Shown piece after piece: positions 63,037-64,000 of a DNA stretch of 64,000 nucleotides (position 1 is the stretch's first letter; each line of letters starts with the position of its first letter). Origin of the DNA: Vicia villosa (Eukaryota; Streptophyta; Magnoliopsida; Fabales; Fabaceae); assembly GCF_029867415.1 (NCBI RefSeq), contig NW_026705461.1, forward strand, positions 62,001-126,000, in the 5' to 3' direction. A program made the translations under genes and the position numbers. Under the pieces are notes generated by a model. The model ran no database searches. It was not told where the DNA came from and saw only the letters and a program-made list of their open reading frames with translations.

Positions 63037-63380
63037 ATCTTCATTTGGTGCTTGGCTCCTTTTGTGGCTAAAAAGGGGGAGTAGTGTGTGTGCTTTTGGT
63101 TGTGTTGGTTGTAATGGTTATCTTATTGTTCTGGTGATCTTTTGGTTTTTTTTACTTGGACATGTTTTTTTTTTGGTTCCCTTTATTTGGGTGTTCTCTG
63201 GTTCTCCCTAACAATGACAAGTGGTTTCTGTAACAATTGATTAAGTAGTTGTTTTTTTTTGGTGATTAATCAAGTTGAATCAAGTTGCTGCTGTTTTCTT
63301 ACAGAATTTATTTTTCTGTTGTTGGCTGCTGTATGCTCTGGTATCTGCTTTGCATCTATTAGTGTTTTAGCCAAAAATTC
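63037..63380. other. 3' untranslated part of the SIRE-like element
   Basis: T-rich non-coding sequence between the ORF and the polypurine tract, with AAAAAGGGGGAGTAGTGTGT at 63069-63088 as an additional purine-rich string. Confidence 0.6.
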
Positions 63381-63395
63381 GCCAAAGGGGGAGTT
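63381..63395 (+). other. Polypurine tract
   Basis: GCCAAAGGGGGAGTT directly precedes the 3' LTR; this is the plus-strand primer used in reverse transcription, and its G-run is usual for SIRE-type elements. Confidence 0.8.
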
Positions 63396-64000
63396 TGTAG
63401 ATGTTGTTGATTGGCTGTAATTTTTGGTAAAACTGATTGTGGCTCTATCTTGTCAAAAACAGTGTCATGACATACTTTCTGTTGTTGTGATGTGCTTCCT
63501 AATACAGGCCTTTACCTGATGTCAAGGCCGATGTCATGACATTCGCAGCTGTTCGTTATTTTCTATTACTTCTTATGGTTGTATGTTCTGTCAAGACCTT
63601 ATGCGCTATATTTGGTAATAATGGATTCTGGTGTGTTTAAAGGACGTCTTGGATGATTACTATTATCAATTCCTTGTATAATGGAGATTTGGTTTAATTA
63701 GGGCAAAAACTATTTTGTGGATCCAAGGCCCATTTGCTGTATTGTCTGAAGGGTTTTTAATCCGTGTAGGAGCTGCTGTTGCCGTTAGGGTTTTTGTGTA
63801 AAGAAACTGTTAGAGCTTTTGTTGATTTAGTTTTCTTGTTGTAGTTTTCTTGTAAGCCAAACAATCATCATGATGATTGTCTTGGTCTAGGTGTTTCTGT
63901 TTTGAGTTGTAAAAAGTACTTGAAGCTTTTAAGCAAGAGTACTATTGTACTTGATCAAAGCTTTTAAGCAAGATCAAGTTGTGTTTTTGAAGAGTGTCTT
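63396..64000 (+). repeat. 3' LTR of the SIRE-like element, cut by the window end
   Basis: The 605 bases present match 57376-57980 with no difference found on line-by-line comparison. Confidence 0.92.

Larger units (their letters stand above)
57376..64000 (+). mobile_element. Young non-autonomous SIRE/Maximus-like copia retrotransposon
   Basis: A 936-bp 5' LTR (57376-58311), primer site TTGGCATCAGAGC, one long ORF, polypurine tract and the first 605 bp of the 3' LTR are present; the element runs off the window. No difference was found between the LTRs over 605 bp, so the insertion is very recent. The extra ORF after pol and the PPT AAAGGGGGAG place it in the SIRE/Maximus lineage. Integrase, reverse transcriptase and most of RNase H are deleted, so movement needed a helper. 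Confidence 0.9.

Overview
This window is plant nuclear DNA: intron-containing genes, AT-rich spacers and a dense load of class I and class II transposons. The protein families and repeat types (SIRE/Maximus-like copia elements, plant-mobile-domain relics, a tRNA-derived SINE) fit a legume, probably of the Fabeae/Trifolieae group; this is a judgement from memory, not a search.

Five ordinary host genes can be assembled exon by exon: a protein-L-isoaspartate O-methyltransferase (minus, 253-2537), the small histone-fold protein CENP-X/MHF2 (minus, 8702-10729, six tiny exons), an intronless WD40 protein of the JINGUBANG type (minus, 20863-21975), autophagy protein ATG16 (plus, 34170-36346, four exons), and a KDEL-tailed papain-type cysteine endopeptidase (plus, 46477-49238, four exons). 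They are unrelated in function and do not form an operon or cluster; transposons separate them.

Layout of the mobile fraction: 2.8-8.2 kb holds two terminal-inverted-repeat elements filled with a palindromic TTCGGAAATGCATTTCCGAA-type motif, one of them carrying a plant-mobile-domain gene relic. 14.6-19.7 kb is a complete Mutator-like element with a PB1/MULE/SWIM/CCHC transposase (one nonsense codon) and a convergent GRF zinc-finger gene. 22.3-23.2 kb is a non-autonomous hAT element. 23.4-26.0 kb is a dead copia element split by a younger minus-strand non-autonomous LTR element. 28.2-29.5 and 50.6-53.2 kb are two Helitron-like elements of one family, the second with about eight tandem copies of its own 5' end. 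37.6-40.8 kb holds relatives of the nested LTR element. 41.5 kb has a SINE with a 20-bp target duplication. 43.5-45.6 kb is a deleted CACTA element. 53.9-55.4 kb has further retroelement debris. 57.4-64.0 kb is a very young LTR element with identical LTRs over the overlap and a single 1551-codon ORF that fuses gag, protease, an RNase H remnant and the extra downstream ORF by in-frame deletions.

The most unusual items are the Helitron with tandem 5' termini, the palindromic-motif element family, the long direct repeats that flank three separate DNA transposons, and the in-frame deleted young copia element. All family calls are from motifs read by eye; no database search was possible.
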